From positions 62,001 through 126,000 of the forward strand of contig CALWVR010000011.1 of NCBI GenBank assembly GCA_944385105.1: a stretch of 64,000 bases of DNA, given 5' to 3'. A model generated the notes under the pieces. It ran no database searches, was not told the origin of the DNA, and saw nothing but the letters and a program-made list of their open reading frames with translations. Every line of letters starts with the position of its first letter. Position 1 is the first letter of the stretch. Shown in pieces: positions 42,389-51,439 of this stretch. The DNA comes from an uncultured Clostridia bacterium. GTDB taxonomy: Bacteria > Bacillota > Clostridia > Oscillospirales > Acutalibacteraceae. The position numbers and the translations under genes are program-made.

Positions 42389-43216
42389 ATGAATAAAAAT
42401 TGTTTTGACAGCTCAGTAAAATTAACTACCAACAACTGTTTTGAACTAGATGAAACTTTTAATTGTGGACAATGCTTTAGGTGGAACCAATTAGAAGATG
42501 GTTCTTTTTCTGGTGTTGCATTTGGCAAGTACTTAAATATTTCCAAAGACCAAAACACTCTTATATTTAAAAATTCCACAAAAGAAGACCTTCATAACAT
42601 TTGGTATGAATACTTTGACCTAAACTTAGACTATGAAAAAATTAAGCATGACCTATCCAATCTACATCCAATTCTAAAAGAGGCCATAAAATATTCAAAA
42701 GACATACATATCCTAAAGCAAGAACCATGGGAAGCACTTTGTTCCTTTATTATATCGCAAAATAATAATATACCTAGAATTAAAGGAATTATCGAACGTC
42801 TATGCCAAAACTTTGGGGAAGAAATTAGTGACGGTATTTTTTCATTTCCATCACACTCTGTTTTATGTAACCTTTCTGAAGAAGACCTTGCGCCTTTGCG
42901 CTGTGGATTTAGGAGTGCTTACATTTTAGATGCTGCAAGAAAAGTAGAAAGTAATGAAATCAATTTTGACAATCTAAAGAATATGCCTATAGAAAAAGCA
43001 AGAGGAGAACTTCTAAAAATAAAAGGAGTGGGACCGAAGGTTGCTGAGTGCACCCTACTTTATGGACTACATAAACTAGATGCATTCCCCATAGACGTAT
43101 GGATGAAACGAGCTATGGAAACCTTTTTTGAAAATAAGTCTCCTGAATTCTTCGGTGAGTATGCCGGTATTGCACAGCAGTACATATTTCATTATATTAG
43201 AACAAAAAATAAATAG
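42389..43216 (+). CDS. 8-oxoguanine DNA glycosylase (OGG1-type)
   Basis: A bifunctional base-excision enzyme of the HhH-GPD superfamily. 275 residues: an N-terminal TBP-like domain with ETFNCGQCFRW (about 26-36) as in OGG1/AlkA relatives, SFIISQNNNIPRIKGII near 119-135, the hairpin-helix-hairpin LLKIKGVGPKVAECTLLYG near 208-226 with the catalytic Lys in GPKVAEC, and the conserved Asp in FPIDVWMKRAM. It would remove oxidised guanine. GGGAG precedes the ATG; single gene. Confidence 0.9.
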   Translation: MNKNCFDSSVKLTTNNCFELDETFNCGQCFRWNQLEDGSFSGVAFGKYLNISKDQNTLIFKNSTKEDLHNIWYEYFDLNLDYEKIKHDLSNLHPILKEAIKYSKDIHILKQEPWEALCSFIISQNNNIPRIKGIIERLCQNFGEEISDGIFSFPSHSVLCNLSEEDLAPLRCGFRSAYILDAARKVESNEINFDNLKNMPIEKARGELLKIKGVGPKVAECTLLYGLHKLDAFPIDVWMKRAMETFFENKSPEFFGEYAGIAQQYIFHYIRTKNK

Positions 43217-43221
43217 AACTA

Positions 43222-43250
43222 TTGACTTTTTTGTTTAAACGATACATAAT
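43222..43250 (+). promoter_or_regulatory. Promoter for leader-type peptide 1
   Basis: TTGACT (43222-43227) and CATAAT (43245-43250) are 17 bases apart, about 33 bases before the start codon. Confidence 0.5.
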
Positions 43251-43282
43251 ATTAGTATACTATAAACTAAGGAGGTAACAAA

Positions 43283-43528
43283 ATGGATAAAATAAAAAAA
43301 GAGGACTCTAAAAATGTAAGTGGAGGTTATGTGGAGCTGGAAACTGACTTAGAAGGTAATAAAAAGATGATACGTGCCTTCGACAATGAGACTCACGAAC
43401 AGCTTGCTGAATCAGTTTTATACGGTGCCAAAGCTAATGATATTGGTGCTCCTACTGACGATGAACTGATTTCAGCGTATCAAAAATTCGATAAAAATTA
43501 TCATTCCAATAAACTAAAAAATAAATAA
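43283..43528 (+). CDS. Small protein with Gly-Gly-type leader (1)
   Basis: 81 residues. The N-terminus MDKIKKEDSKNVSGG has a VSGG motif at residues 12-15, like the processing site of bacteriocin-type leaders. It is followed by a charged core of about 66 residues with RAFDNETHEQL and GAPTDDELISAYQKFD. It is paralogous to the protein at 43889. An AGGAGGT site precedes the ATG, and promoter and terminator make it a single-gene unit. The core is not hydrophobic and lacks Cys, so it is not a standard class II bacteriocin. Export and function are unknown. Confidence 0.7.
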   Translation: MDKIKKEDSKNVSGGYVELETDLEGNKKMIRAFDNETHEQLAESVLYGAKANDIGAPTDDELISAYQKFDKNYHSNKLKNK

Positions 43529-43652
43529 TTATATCTAATATATAAATAATTTGTCAATAATAGAAGTTACATTATCTATAACTTAATAAAATTTATATAC
43601 ATTATTAAAGTAAAATATTAATTCAGTTAATACTTTTCATTTAATAAAATGT

Positions 43653-43686
43653 AAAAATAGCTGCAGGTATTTCTGCAGCTATTTTT
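43653..43686 (+). terminator. Terminator after leader-type peptide 1
   Basis: AAAAATAGCTGCAG pairs perfectly with CTGCAGCTATTTTT around a 6-base loop. It lies about 125 bases after the stop; the sequence between holds nothing recognisable. Confidence 0.8.
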
Positions 43687-43828
43687 ATACATAAGACCTA
43701 AGTAATTATTTATTTGTCATTTCTCACTATTTAACCGCACTTACACAAATGAACTATTCTTTCACTAGGGTTTAACATTATGCAAAAGCATGTTTGTAGT
43801 TATATTGCAATAAAAATCAAAATATATC

Positions 43829-43857
43829 TTGATTTTTTTATTTAATTGTGATACAAT
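43829..43857 (+). promoter_or_regulatory. Promoter for leader-type peptide 2
   Basis: TTGATT (43829-43834) and TACAAT (43852-43857) are 17 bases apart, about 31 bases before the start codon. Confidence 0.6.
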
Positions 43858-43888
43858 AATTCTATACTTATAGAAAGGGGGACTTAAA

Positions 43889-44143
43889 ATGGGTGAAAAG
43901 CAAAAATTAAATATGGATGATTTAAACGACGTAAGTGGTGGGTACGTTCAAATCGAAAAAAATAAAAGAACCGGACAAAAATACGTACGCGTTTATGACA
44001 ATGAGACTAATGAGAGAATATTGTCGACACCAATATTTGGAAAAGATGCTGAAAACGTTGGTGCACCTTCAGATTCAGAAGTCATTTCAATGGCTAAACA
44101 ATTCGATCTAGAAAACAATGCAGGTAAATCTCGAAATCGTTAA
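43889..44143 (+). CDS. Small protein with Gly-Gly-type leader (2)
   Basis: 84 residues, paralog of the gene at 43283. The N-terminus LNMDDLNDVSGG ends with Gly-Gly at residues 17-18 and has the L-x-x-L-x-x-V pattern of double-glycine leaders. The core shares VRVYDNETNER and GAPSDSEVISMAKQFD with paralog 1. AAAGGGGG precedes the ATG. A shared CTGCAG-containing terminator design shows the two units arose by duplication. No transporter, peptidase or immunity gene lies adjacent. Confidence 0.72.
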   Translation: MGEKQKLNMDDLNDVSGGYVQIEKNKRTGQKYVRVYDNETNERILSTPIFGKDAENVGAPSDSEVISMAKQFDLENNAGKSRNR

Positions 44144-44171
44144 TAAGTATAATAAAAATATAAAAAATAAC

Positions 44172-44205
44172 AAAAGAGCTGCAGATATATGTCTGCGGCT
44201 CTTTT
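44172..44205 (+). terminator. Terminator after leader-type peptide 2
   Basis: AAAAGAGCTGCAGA pairs with TCTGCGGCTCTTTT around a short loop, then TTTCTTT. It also lies at the end of the convergent ychF gene. Confidence 0.8.
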
Positions 44206-44208
44206 TCT

Positions 44209-45303
44209 TTATACATTAAATCTAAATAATACTACGTCTCCATCTTTCATTACATAATCTTTACCTTCTGAGCGAACAAGACCTTTTTCCTTTGCCTCTA
44301 CAATGGAACCACACTTTATAAGGTCTTCATATGCTACTACTTCTGCTCTTATAAATCCACGTTCAAAGTCTGTATGTATTTTCCCTGCAGCCTGCGGTGC
44401 CTTGGTACCCTTAGTTATTGTCCAGGCTCTAACTTCCTGTTTACCCGCTGTTAAATAAGAAATAAGTCCTAAAAGCTCATAACAAGCACTTATTAGTCTA
44501 TCAAGTCCTGACTCATTAAGACCCATCTCAGACAAAAATATCTCCTTTTCCTCATTATCAAGCTCTGAAATCTCCGATTCTATCTGAGCGCATATAGTTA
44601 AAACCTTTGCCCCTTCTTTAGCCGCTATTTCCTCAAGCACTTTTACATGTTTATTATTATTTATATCATGTTTAAAGTCAGCCTCACTTAAATTGGCAGC
44701 GTAGATCACCGGCTTATTTGTGAGTAAAGACACCGTTTCAAGTAAATTTGACTCCTCTTGTGTACATTCAATAGTTCTAGCAGCTCGCCCTGACTCTAGT
44801 ACCCCTTTTACCTTTTCAAAAAACTCTAAGTCATCCTGATACTTTTTATCGGCCTTTATTAATTTTCGAGTCTTATCTATTCTTCGTTCCAGTACTTCTA
44901 AGTCAGACAAAATAAGCTCTAAGTTTATAGTCTCTATATCTCTTGCAGGGTCAATGTTTCCTTCAACATGTATTATATCATCATTTTCAAAGCAACGCAC
45001 CACGTGCACTATTGCATCTACTTCTCTAATATTTGCTAAAAATTTATTTCCAAGTCCTTCTCCCTTTGAGGCCCCTTTAACAAGTCCAGCTATATCTAAA
45101 AACTCTATAGATGCGGGAGTAACCTTATCAGGATCATAAATTTTGGCAAGTTCATCCAGTCTCTTATCCGGTACTGCAACCACACCTACATTCGGTTCAA
45201 TAGTACAAAAAGGATAGTTTGCTGACTGCGCCGATGCATTTGTAATTGCATTAAAAAGTGTACTTTTTCCTACATTTGGTAGGCCTACGATTCCAAGTTT
45301 CAT
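44209..45303 (-). CDS. ychF: Ribosome-associated ATPase YchF
   Basis: An Obg-related P-loop protein that prefers ATP and associates with ribosomes. 364 residues: GIVGLPNVGKSTLFNAITNA near 4-23, NYPFCTIEPNVG near 33-44, DIAGLVKGASKGEGLGNKFL near 69-88, NLSEADF in the NKxD position and a TGS domain at the end (about 280-363) with TKGTKAPQAAGKIHTDFERGF. Length is normal. The tex gene lies 25 bases upstream on the same strand, so they may be co-transcribed. Confidence 0.96.
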   Translation of the reverse strand: MKLGIVGLPNVGKSTLFNAITNASAQSANYPFCTIEPNVGVVAVPDKRLDELAKIYDPDKVTPASIEFLDIAGLVKGASKGEGLGNKFLANIREVDAIVHVVRCFENDDIIHVEGNIDPARDIETINLELILSDLEVLERRIDKTRKLIKADKKYQDDLEFFEKVKGVLESGRAARTIECTQEESNLLETVSLLTNKPVIYAANLSEADFKHDINNNKHVKVLEEIAAKEGAKVLTICAQIESEISELDNEEKEIFLSEMGLNESGLDRLISACYELLGLISYLTAGKQEVRAWTITKGTKAPQAAGKIHTDFERGFIRAEVVAYEDLIKCGSIVEAKEKGLVRSEGKDYVMKDGDVVLFRFNV

Positions 45304-45328
45304 ATTTTCTGCCTTCCTATTTTAAGTT

Positions 45329-47476
45329 TTATATTTTCATTGTAAGAGAAATCCTTCTTTTATCCGGTTCCACTGACATTACCTTCACTTTTACTATGTC
45401 CCCAACCTTTAAAACTTCCGAAGGGTGTTTTATATATTTATTGCAAATTTGAGATATATGCACAAGTCCATCCTGATGCACTCCAATGTCAACAAAGGCT
45501 CCAAAGTCTATTACGTTTCTCACTGTCCCATCAAGTTCCATTCCCTCTTTTAGGTCTTTTATGTCAAGTACATCTTTTCTAAGCAGTGGCTTTACCAGTT
45601 CATCTCGAGGGTCTCTTCCCGGTCTTAAAAGTTCCGTTATTATGTCCTCTAATGTTGGAACTCCTATTTCAAGTTTTTCAGCAATCTTTTCCTTATCCAT
45701 TTCGTCAACCTTTTGACGAAGGTCTGATATTTTGCAATTCTTTATATCATTTAAACTGTATCCACAAAGCTCAAGAAGCTTTTTTGCCGCCTCATACGAC
45801 TCTGGGTGCACGGCTGTATTGTCAAGAATATTATTACTTTCTGCAACTCTTAAAAAGCCTGCGCACTGCAAAAATGCCTTTGGACCCAGCTTAGAAACCT
45901 TTTTTAGTTCACTTCTAGACTTAAACGCACCATTTTCTTCTCTATAAGAAACTATATTCTTAGAAACAGTTGCCGATATTCCTGAAACTCTTGAGAGAAG
46001 CGCTGGTGAAGCTGTATTGAGGTCTACACCCACAGTATTAACGCAGTCCTCAACAACACCTCCCAAAGCTTCGTCTAAACGCTTTTTGGGCATATCATGT
46101 TGATACTGTCCTATACCAATTGCCTTCGGGTCTATTTTCACAAGTTCAGCTAGAGGGTCCTGAAGACGCCTTGCGATAGATACCGCACTTCTTAGTGTAA
46201 CGTCAAAGTCAGGAAATTCCTGCGCTGCAAGTTTCGACGCTGAATACACCGATGCCCCGGCTTCACTTACTACCATGTATGACACGTCTAACGACTCCTC
46301 ATGAATTAAGTCAGATACAAACATTTCTGTTTCCTTAGAAGCTGTTCCATTTCCAATCGCAATAATTTCTACGCCATGTTTTTTTATAAGACCTACAATT
46401 ATTTTCTTTGCTTCGTCAACTTTTACCTGAGAGTGGGTTGGATATATAACATTAGTATCAAGAACTCGGCCTGTTTCATCAACCACGGCCACCTTACATC
46501 CCGTTCTATATCCAGGGTCTAGCCCCATAGCTACTTTTCCTTTCACTGGGGGCTGCATAAGTAATTGTCTTAAATTTAAAGAAAACACCTTCATTGCCTG
46601 CTCTTGTGCTCTTTGTGTAAGTTCATTTCTTATTTCTCTTTCAATAGAAGGGAAAATCAGTCTATTATAAGCGTCTTCTGCTGCCATGCGGACTGTTTCT
46701 GTACATGGTGAATTTGGCTTTACATTTGTTGAGTATACTATATTTAAAGCCTTATCTATGTTAAAGTCTATAGACACCTTTAAAAAGCCTTCCTTTTCTC
46801 CCCTATCTATAGCTAAAATTCTGTGCCCGGCTATTTTGGATACAGGTTCGCTAAAGTCATAATACTGAGTATAAACTGAATCTTTCTCCTCATCTGCAGC
46901 CTTTGAGTTTATAACTGCCTGCGCCATCATGACAACTCTTAGTCTCTTTCTTATACTAGCGTCATCTGATATACTTTCTGCTATAATATCCATAGCTCCG
47001 GCAAGTGCTTCTTCCTCGTTTTCTACACCCTTTTCAGAGTCAATGAAATCTTTTGCCAACTCAATAGGTTCTTTTGAGTTGGGTAATTGCTCTAATATCA
47101 TTAAAGCAAGTGGCTCTAAACCCTTTTCCTTTGCAACAGAGGCTCGCGTCTTTCTTTTGGGTCTATAGGGTCTATATATATCATCTATTTCTGCTAAAGT
47201 CATTGCTGCTTTTAGAGCAACATCTATTTCATCAGTCATGGCATCAAGACCTATTATTAATTCTCTTACCTCGTTCCTTCTTTCCTCAAGTCCTCTCAAG
47301 TATGAAAGCCTATCGCTTATTTCTCTTAAAACTTGATCGTCAAGAGAACCATGCGCTTCTTTTCTATATCTTGCAATAAAGGGAATTGTATTTCCCTCAT
47401 CTATTAAAGATATAACATTTTCAACCTGCCAAGGTTTTAGTTTAAATTGCTCTGATAACACTGATACAAAATCCAT
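45329..47476 (-). CDS. tex: Tex-type RNA-binding transcription accessory protein
   Basis: 715 residues: an N-terminal helical region with IPFIARYRKEAHGSLDDQVL near 31-50, a YqgF/RuvC-like domain with GLDPGYRTGCKVAVVDETG near 320-338, helix-hairpin-helix motifs with TVGVDLNTASPALLSRVSGI near 482-501, and a C-terminal S1 domain (about 640-712) with GTVRNVIDFGAFVDIG. Tex affects gene expression and toxin production in other bacteria. The motif set is complete. Confidence 0.95.
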   Translation of the reverse strand: MDFVSVLSEQFKLKPWQVENVISLIDEGNTIPFIARYRKEAHGSLDDQVLREISDRLSYLRGLEERRNEVRELIIGLDAMTDEIDVALKAAMTLAEIDDIYRPYRPKRKTRASVAKEKGLEPLALMILEQLPNSKEPIELAKDFIDSEKGVENEEEALAGAMDIIAESISDDASIRKRLRVVMMAQAVINSKAADEEKDSVYTQYYDFSEPVSKIAGHRILAIDRGEKEGFLKVSIDFNIDKALNIVYSTNVKPNSPCTETVRMAAEDAYNRLIFPSIEREIRNELTQRAQEQAMKVFSLNLRQLLMQPPVKGKVAMGLDPGYRTGCKVAVVDETGRVLDTNVIYPTHSQVKVDEAKKIIVGLIKKHGVEIIAIGNGTASKETEMFVSDLIHEESLDVSYMVVSEAGASVYSASKLAAQEFPDFDVTLRSAVSIARRLQDPLAELVKIDPKAIGIGQYQHDMPKKRLDEALGGVVEDCVNTVGVDLNTASPALLSRVSGISATVSKNIVSYREENGAFKSRSELKKVSKLGPKAFLQCAGFLRVAESNNILDNTAVHPESYEAAKKLLELCGYSLNDIKNCKISDLRQKVDEMDKEKIAEKLEIGVPTLEDIITELLRPGRDPRDELVKPLLRKDVLDIKDLKEGMELDGTVRNVIDFGAFVDIGVHQDGLVHISQICNKYIKHPSEVLKVGDIVKVKVMSVEPDKRRISLTMKI

Positions 47477-47503
47477 ATGAATCTCCTTATAAAGACCTTA
47501 AAA

Positions 47504-48274
47504 TTAAAATATAAAATTAATTATTGATAAAATAGCACATATTATAGGTTGATGAACCAAATATATAATTAACGAATTCCTCCCACAAAATGAAAGGAAT
47601 TTCACTTTATCCTCATAAAAAATTTGAGGTAAATTTCCACTTTTCAGAAATCTACCCAAAAATGAACCAAATAAAAATACAAATATCCAGGGGAATATTG
47701 GAAAATAATCTGCTGAAAAAAATTCATTTGTTGTTATTCCTAGTGGAAACAATACATTTATATTGTAAAGATAATCCGGTATGTAAACCTTAAAAAAAGA
47801 AATTCCTATAAATCCTTTTTCTATATTCATCGTTGCTAGAAAAAAGACCGCACTTAGTATTAATCCAATTTGAGTTGGAATATTTGATAGTGCCTTATCA
47901 AATATTCCATAAGTTATCATAGAAAACGATAGCATATGTAGTATTCCAAATACAATAATTTGTCTTGGCATTATAAAATAAGTAACAATAGTAATTACCA
48001 GGGAAATACCCATTAGCTTAAGGCCTCTTACTAAATTTGAATGTGAAAGCTGAGAAACAGCCCCCGATATTAATATAAAAAATGCTGCAAACAAGGGCTG
48101 CACTGGTTCAAAGAAAAAGAGTATAGACTTCATTTTATAAAAATTAAATAAAAAGCACATCGAATAAAGAGTATGATAAAATATCATACACAAAATAAGA
48201 AAGCCTCTTAGCTCATCAATAAGAATTATTCTTCTTTTGGTATCTGAATATTCAATAGTCTTAGCCTTTATCAT
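47504..48274 (-). CDS. HGSNAT-type (DUF1624) multi-span membrane protein
   Basis: 256 residues with about 7-8 membrane segments. It opens with RRIILIDELRGFLILCMIFYH (first 20 counted from R13), the Asp-x-x-Arg-Gly pattern of membrane acyltransferases, followed by QPLFAAFFILISGAVSQLS and a FGILHMLSFSM segment. This matches the heparan-alpha-glucosaminide acetyltransferase catalytic family of bacteria, whose substrates are mostly unknown. A role in acylating an envelope sugar is possible. Confidence 0.75.
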   Translation of the reverse strand: MIKAKTIEYSDTKRRIILIDELRGFLILCMIFYHTLYSMCFLFNFYKMKSILFFFEPVQPLFAAFFILISGAVSQLSHSNLVRGLKLMGISLVITIVTYFIMPRQIIVFGILHMLSFSMITYGIFDKALSNIPTQIGLILSAVFFLATMNIEKGFIGISFFKVYIPDYLYNINVLFPLGITTNEFFSADYFPIFPWIFVFLFGSFLGRFLKSGNLPQIFYEDKVKFLSFCGRNSLIIYLVHQPIICAILSIINFIF

Positions 48275-48318
48275 ATATAAGTCCTCTTATAAAAACGTCA
48301 ATAAATTAATCAAAGAAG

Positions 48319-48648
48319 TTATATTCTATGCACTAAGATCTTTTTACCAATTGCTTCGCATTCTTTTATCACAGACTTCGTTCCTCTTGACAATCCATCC
48401 CAAATAGCTATAACAACGTCAGCTTGTTTTATTATCTCCGAATTTCTAATAATGGGGGCTGCTTTTTTAAATCTTTTATAATCGGGCTTAATTATCAATT
48501 TTTTTATACCATTTTTATCGGCATATTCTTCTGCTAGAGTATCAATACCCTTGGCTCCGCCACTTATGATAAGTGTAGTTTCTCTTGGTATATACTTTGA
48601 TATATCAATATTTTCAATTCCCCTTGAACCAACTATAGCTACTTTCAT
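48319..48648 (-). CDS. SLOG/DUF2493-like small protein 3
   Basis: 109 residues starting at the ATG at 48648, 7 bases after GGAGGG. Complete pattern: MKVAIVGSRG, LIISGGAKGIDTLAEEYA near 31-48 and QADVVIAIWDGLSRGTKSVI near 76-95. It is closest to SLOG-like protein 2. Unlike the other two it has no divergent regulator; the nearest upstream gene is fba on the same strand. It is possibly a housekeeping member of the family. Confidence 0.8.
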   Translation of the reverse strand: MKVAIVGSRGIENIDISKYIPRETTLIISGGAKGIDTLAEEYADKNGIKKLIIKPDYKRFKKAAPIIRNSEIIKQADVVIAIWDGLSRGTKSVIKECEAIGKKILVHRI

Positions 48649-48778
48649 ATTTTTACCCTCCAATTAATAGAACTATCTATATTATACTATTAACAAGCCA
48701 TTAAATCAAGGCATTTTGCCAATATTTACTTTTATTATTTTTGTATATCTACTTTAGTACACTTTTTTGATAATAAAA

Positions 48779-48815
48779 ATAGATGCCTTATTGATATCAA
48801 AGCATCCATTTTAAT
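48779..48815 (-). terminator. Probable terminator after fba
   Basis: On the minus strand GATGC pairs with GCATC around a TTGATATCAA palindrome, followed by ATTTTTATT. Confidence 0.5.
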
Positions 48816-48827
48816 GTTAGCATGCAT

Positions 48828-49763
48828 CTAAGCCTTGTCTTTGCATCCCAACACTTTATTAATCTTGTGACAAACCATATTATATATAGCTTCTCTTGCT
48901 GGAGCTAAATACTGTCTTGGATCAAAATGACTTGGATTTTCAGCAAGGTATTTTCTTATAGTACCGGTCATTGCAAGCCTTAAATCCGAGTCTATATTTA
49001 TTTTGCACACTGCCATTTTTGCAGCTTCTCTTAACATATCCTCTGGTATGCCAATAGCATCAGGCATCTGCCCTCCGTTGGCATTTATCATATCAACAAA
49101 CTCCGGTATTACAGAAGATGCTCCATGTAAAACTATTGGAAAATTAGGAAGTCTTCTTTCTACCTCTTTTAGTATATCAAATTTTAGTTGTGGTTTTTGG
49201 CCCGGCTTAAATTTATATGCTCCGTGGCTTGTTCCAATAGCTATAGCTAGTGAATCAACTCCCGTCCTTGAAACAAAATCTTCAACTTGGGCCGGATTTG
49301 TATAAGACGCCTCCTCAGCTGATACATTTACGTCATCTTCTATTCCAGCAAGTTTTCCTAGCTCTGCCTCTACTGTTACGTTTCTAGGATGTGCATACTC
49401 AACAACCTTTTTTGCAAGAGAAATATTGTCCTCGTAATCAAGACTTGACCCATCAATCATAACTGAAGTAAATCCGCCGTCTATACAACTTTTACATAAC
49501 TCAAAGCTATCCCCATGGTCAAGATGAAGTGCTATTGGCACAGGCGTTTCAATAACAGCAGCTTCCACTAGTTTTGTAAGGTATGTATGATTTGCATACT
49601 TTCTTGCTCCTGCAGAAACTTGTAGAATTACAGGTGCATTAAGCTCTTTGCACGCTTTAGTTATCCCTTGAACTATCTCCATATTATTGACGTTAAATGC
49701 GCCAATAGCATAATTACCTTCATACGCTTTTTTAAACATCTCTCTTGTATTAACAAGTGGCAC
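48828..49763 (-). CDS. fba: Class II fructose-bisphosphate aldolase
   Basis: A zinc enzyme of glycolysis cleaving fructose 1,6-bisphosphate. 311 residues: YAIGAFNVNNMEIVQGI near 17-33, HLDHGDSFELCKSCIDGGF near 80-98 with the metal-binding His, SVMIDGSSLDYEDN, AELGKLAGIEDDVN near 134-147, and LHGASSVIPE near 212-221. The Ile-Glu-Asp-Asp segment and length are typical of Firmicute FbaA. It has its own promoter upstream. Confidence 0.96.
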   Translation of the reverse strand: MPLVNTREMFKKAYEGNYAIGAFNVNNMEIVQGITKACKELNAPVILQVSAGARKYANHTYLTKLVEAAVIETPVPIALHLDHGDSFELCKSCIDGGFTSVMIDGSSLDYEDNISLAKKVVEYAHPRNVTVEAELGKLAGIEDDVNVSAEEASYTNPAQVEDFVSRTGVDSLAIAIGTSHGAYKFKPGQKPQLKFDILKEVERRLPNFPIVLHGASSVIPEFVDMINANGGQMPDAIGIPEDMLREAAKMAVCKINIDSDLRLAMTGTIRKYLAENPSHFDPRQYLAPAREAIYNMVCHKINKVLGCKDKA

Positions 49764-49816
49764 TATTAATCACTCTCCTAATAAATTTATTTTTTATTAT
49801 ATAATAAAAAAACCTA

Positions 49817-49845
49817 AATATAAAGTTATTTATTGTTGTATACAA
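49817..49845 (-). promoter_or_regulatory. Promoter for fba
   Basis: On the minus strand TTGTAT (49840-49845) and TATATT (49817-49822) are 17 bases apart, about 50 bases before the start codon. Confidence 0.55.
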
Positions 49846-49946
49846 AAATTTTTCATTTTTTAAAATCTAGTATATAAAAGCAAATCAAAGAAAAACTTAA
49901 AAATAACGAGGATTTAAAGTCTAAATTAAAATAATCACAAAAACCC

Positions 49947-49975
49947 TTGACTCTCTCTTTTTCCTATGTTAAAAT
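49947..49975 (+). promoter_or_regulatory. Promoter for rplM-rpsI
   Basis: TTGACT (49947-49952) and TAAAAT (49970-49975) are 17 bases apart. The leader is only about 40 bases; I see no clear L13 leader fold in it. Confidence 0.65.
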
Positions 49976-50022
49976 TTATAAGTGACACAAATACTAATTT
50001 TTATTATTTAGGAGGAATAGAG

Positions 50023-50451
50023 ATGTCAACTTATATGCAAAAGCCGCATGAAGTAGTTCGTAAATGGTACATTATCGACGCTGCCGGCAAACCATTAGGT
50101 AGAGTGGCTGCAAAAGTTGCTACTTTGCTTCGTGGTAAACATAAACCAACATTTACTCCCCACGTAGACTGTGGAGATCATGTAATCGTTATCAATTGTA
50201 AAGACGCTGTATTAACAGGTAAAAAGCTTACCCAAAAATATTATTATCGCCATACAGGATATATAGGACACTTAAAATCAATAAGATATGATAAAATGAT
50301 GAGAGAAAATCCCCAAAGGGCTATGTATCTTGCTGTAAAAGGCATGATTCCTAATAACACAATAGGAAGAAAAGCTTTAACTAGATTACGCGTATATGCA
50401 GGAGAAGAGCATATGCATAGCGCTCAACAACCTGAAAAATTTGATATGTAG
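50023..50451 (+). CDS. rplM: 50S ribosomal protein L13
   Basis: 142 residues: WYIIDAAGKPLGRVAAKVA near 14-32, LRGKHKPTFTPHVDCGDHVI near 36-55, and YRHTGYIGHLKS near 74-85, all signature L13 blocks. The start at 50023 follows AGGAGG; the longer frame to 49966 overlaps the promoter. It is co-transcribed with rpsI 17 bases downstream. Confidence 0.97.
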   Translation: MSTYMQKPHEVVRKWYIIDAAGKPLGRVAAKVATLLRGKHKPTFTPHVDCGDHVIVINCKDAVLTGKKLTQKYYYRHTGYIGHLKSIRYDKMMRENPQRAMYLAVKGMIPNNTIGRKALTRLRVYAGEEHMHSAQQPEKFDM

Positions 50452-50468
50452 GAAAGGAGCAATAAAAT

Positions 50469-50870
50469 ATGTATGATAAGGCACCATATTTCTATGGCAC
50501 AGGTAGGAGAAAAAGTTCTGTAGCTAGAGTTCGTATATACAAAGGTACTGGTAAAATTACAATAAATGATCGAGATATAGATGATTATTTTGGCCTTGAA
50601 ACATTAAAAGTAATAGTTCGTCAACCATTGGTTTTAACTCAAACTGACGGTAAATTCGATATTGTATGTAGAGTTAACGGTGGAGGAGTAACTGGCCAAG
50701 CTGGAGCTATTCGCCATGGTATCTCACGTGCATTATTACAATATGATTCTGAAAATCTTCGTCCTCAATTGAAAAAGGCAGGGTTCTTAACCCGTGATCC
50801 TAGAATGAAAGAACGTAAAAAATACGGTCTTAAAGCCGCTCGTAGGGCTCCTCAATTTTCAAAGAGATAG
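50469..50870 (+). CDS. rpsI: 30S ribosomal protein S9
   Basis: 133 residues: [19 protein letters not shown] near 8-26, [19 protein letters not shown] near 71-89, and the C-terminal [17 protein letters not shown] that reaches the ribosomal P site. AAAGGAG precedes the ATG. A terminator follows directly. Confidence 0.97.
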   Translation: MYDKAPYFYGTGRRKSSVARVRIYKGTGKITINDRDIDDYFGLETLKVIVRQPLVLTQTDGKFDIVCRVNGGGVTGQAGAIRHGISRALLQYDSENLRPQLKKAGFLTRDPRMKERKKYGLKAARRAPQFSKR

Positions 50871-50874
50871 CAAG

Positions 50875-50909
50875 AAAAGCGTCAAGCCTAAAGTGTACTT
50901 GGCGCTTTT
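50875..50909 (+). terminator. Terminator of the rplM-rpsI operon
   Basis: AAAAGCGTCAAG pairs with CTTGGCGCTTTT around an 11-base loop, just after the rpsI stop. Confidence 0.8.
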
Positions 50910-51097
50910 ATGCTTCTTATTTAATTCTTTATTAACTAAGATAATATATAGTATAATAAAAAAGAAATTATTAAAGAGTTAAATGTAGGAGACTTCTAAA
51001 AAAAACTTACAGTCATATTATTCTATAATAGTAGATAAAAGAAGCATCACTAAAAACAAGATGTACTATTACAAACGCCACCTTAAGGAGAAAAATT

Positions 51098-51394
51098 ATG
51101 AAAAAAGACTTAGTCCCCTTAGATGAAAAGCAATTATCAATGGTTAATGCAGGAGCTTTTCCTTCCGAACCTAGAATTTTTTTCTGTTCCGGTTTTAGAC
51201 ACAAACCTATTACTATAGAAGATTTTTATAGGGTTGCTGCACATCTTAGAATAGATTTTAAAAAACTTCACATTCTATTACATACAAGTATTAAAGCTAT
51301 AGAAAAATTTATGGCAAAAGCAGAAGAACTAGGTTACTCTACACAAGAGGCCCGTGATATGTTAGCTTTGATAGATATAGCTGTAATGTTCTAG
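51098..51394 (+). CDS. Small protein with leader-like N-terminus (3)
   Basis: 98 residues. The N-terminus PLDEKQLSMVNAG (ending Ala-Gly at 18-19) has the L-x-x-x-x-L-x-x-V-x-G pattern of double-glycine-type leaders. The core has PSEPRIFFCSGF, then a helical part ending in KAEELGYSTQEARDMLALID. An AAGGAG site precedes the ATG. It is probably co-transcribed with the gene at 51440, 45 bases on. The two share the overall order leader, Cys-containing segment, helical tail with a GYS motif. Function unknown. Confidence 0.65.
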   Translation: MKKDLVPLDEKQLSMVNAGAFPSEPRIFFCSGFRHKPITIEDFYRVAAHLRIDFKKLHILLHTSIKAIEKFMAKAEELGYSTQEARDMLALIDIAVMF

Positions 51395-51439
51395 CTTATT
51401 ATATATCTATTTCTATAGGACTAATTAAGGAGAAATATT

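Noticed and set aside
49976..50022. L13 autoregulatory leader before rplM
   Set aside because: The predicted leader is only about 40 bases and I could not find the conserved stem.
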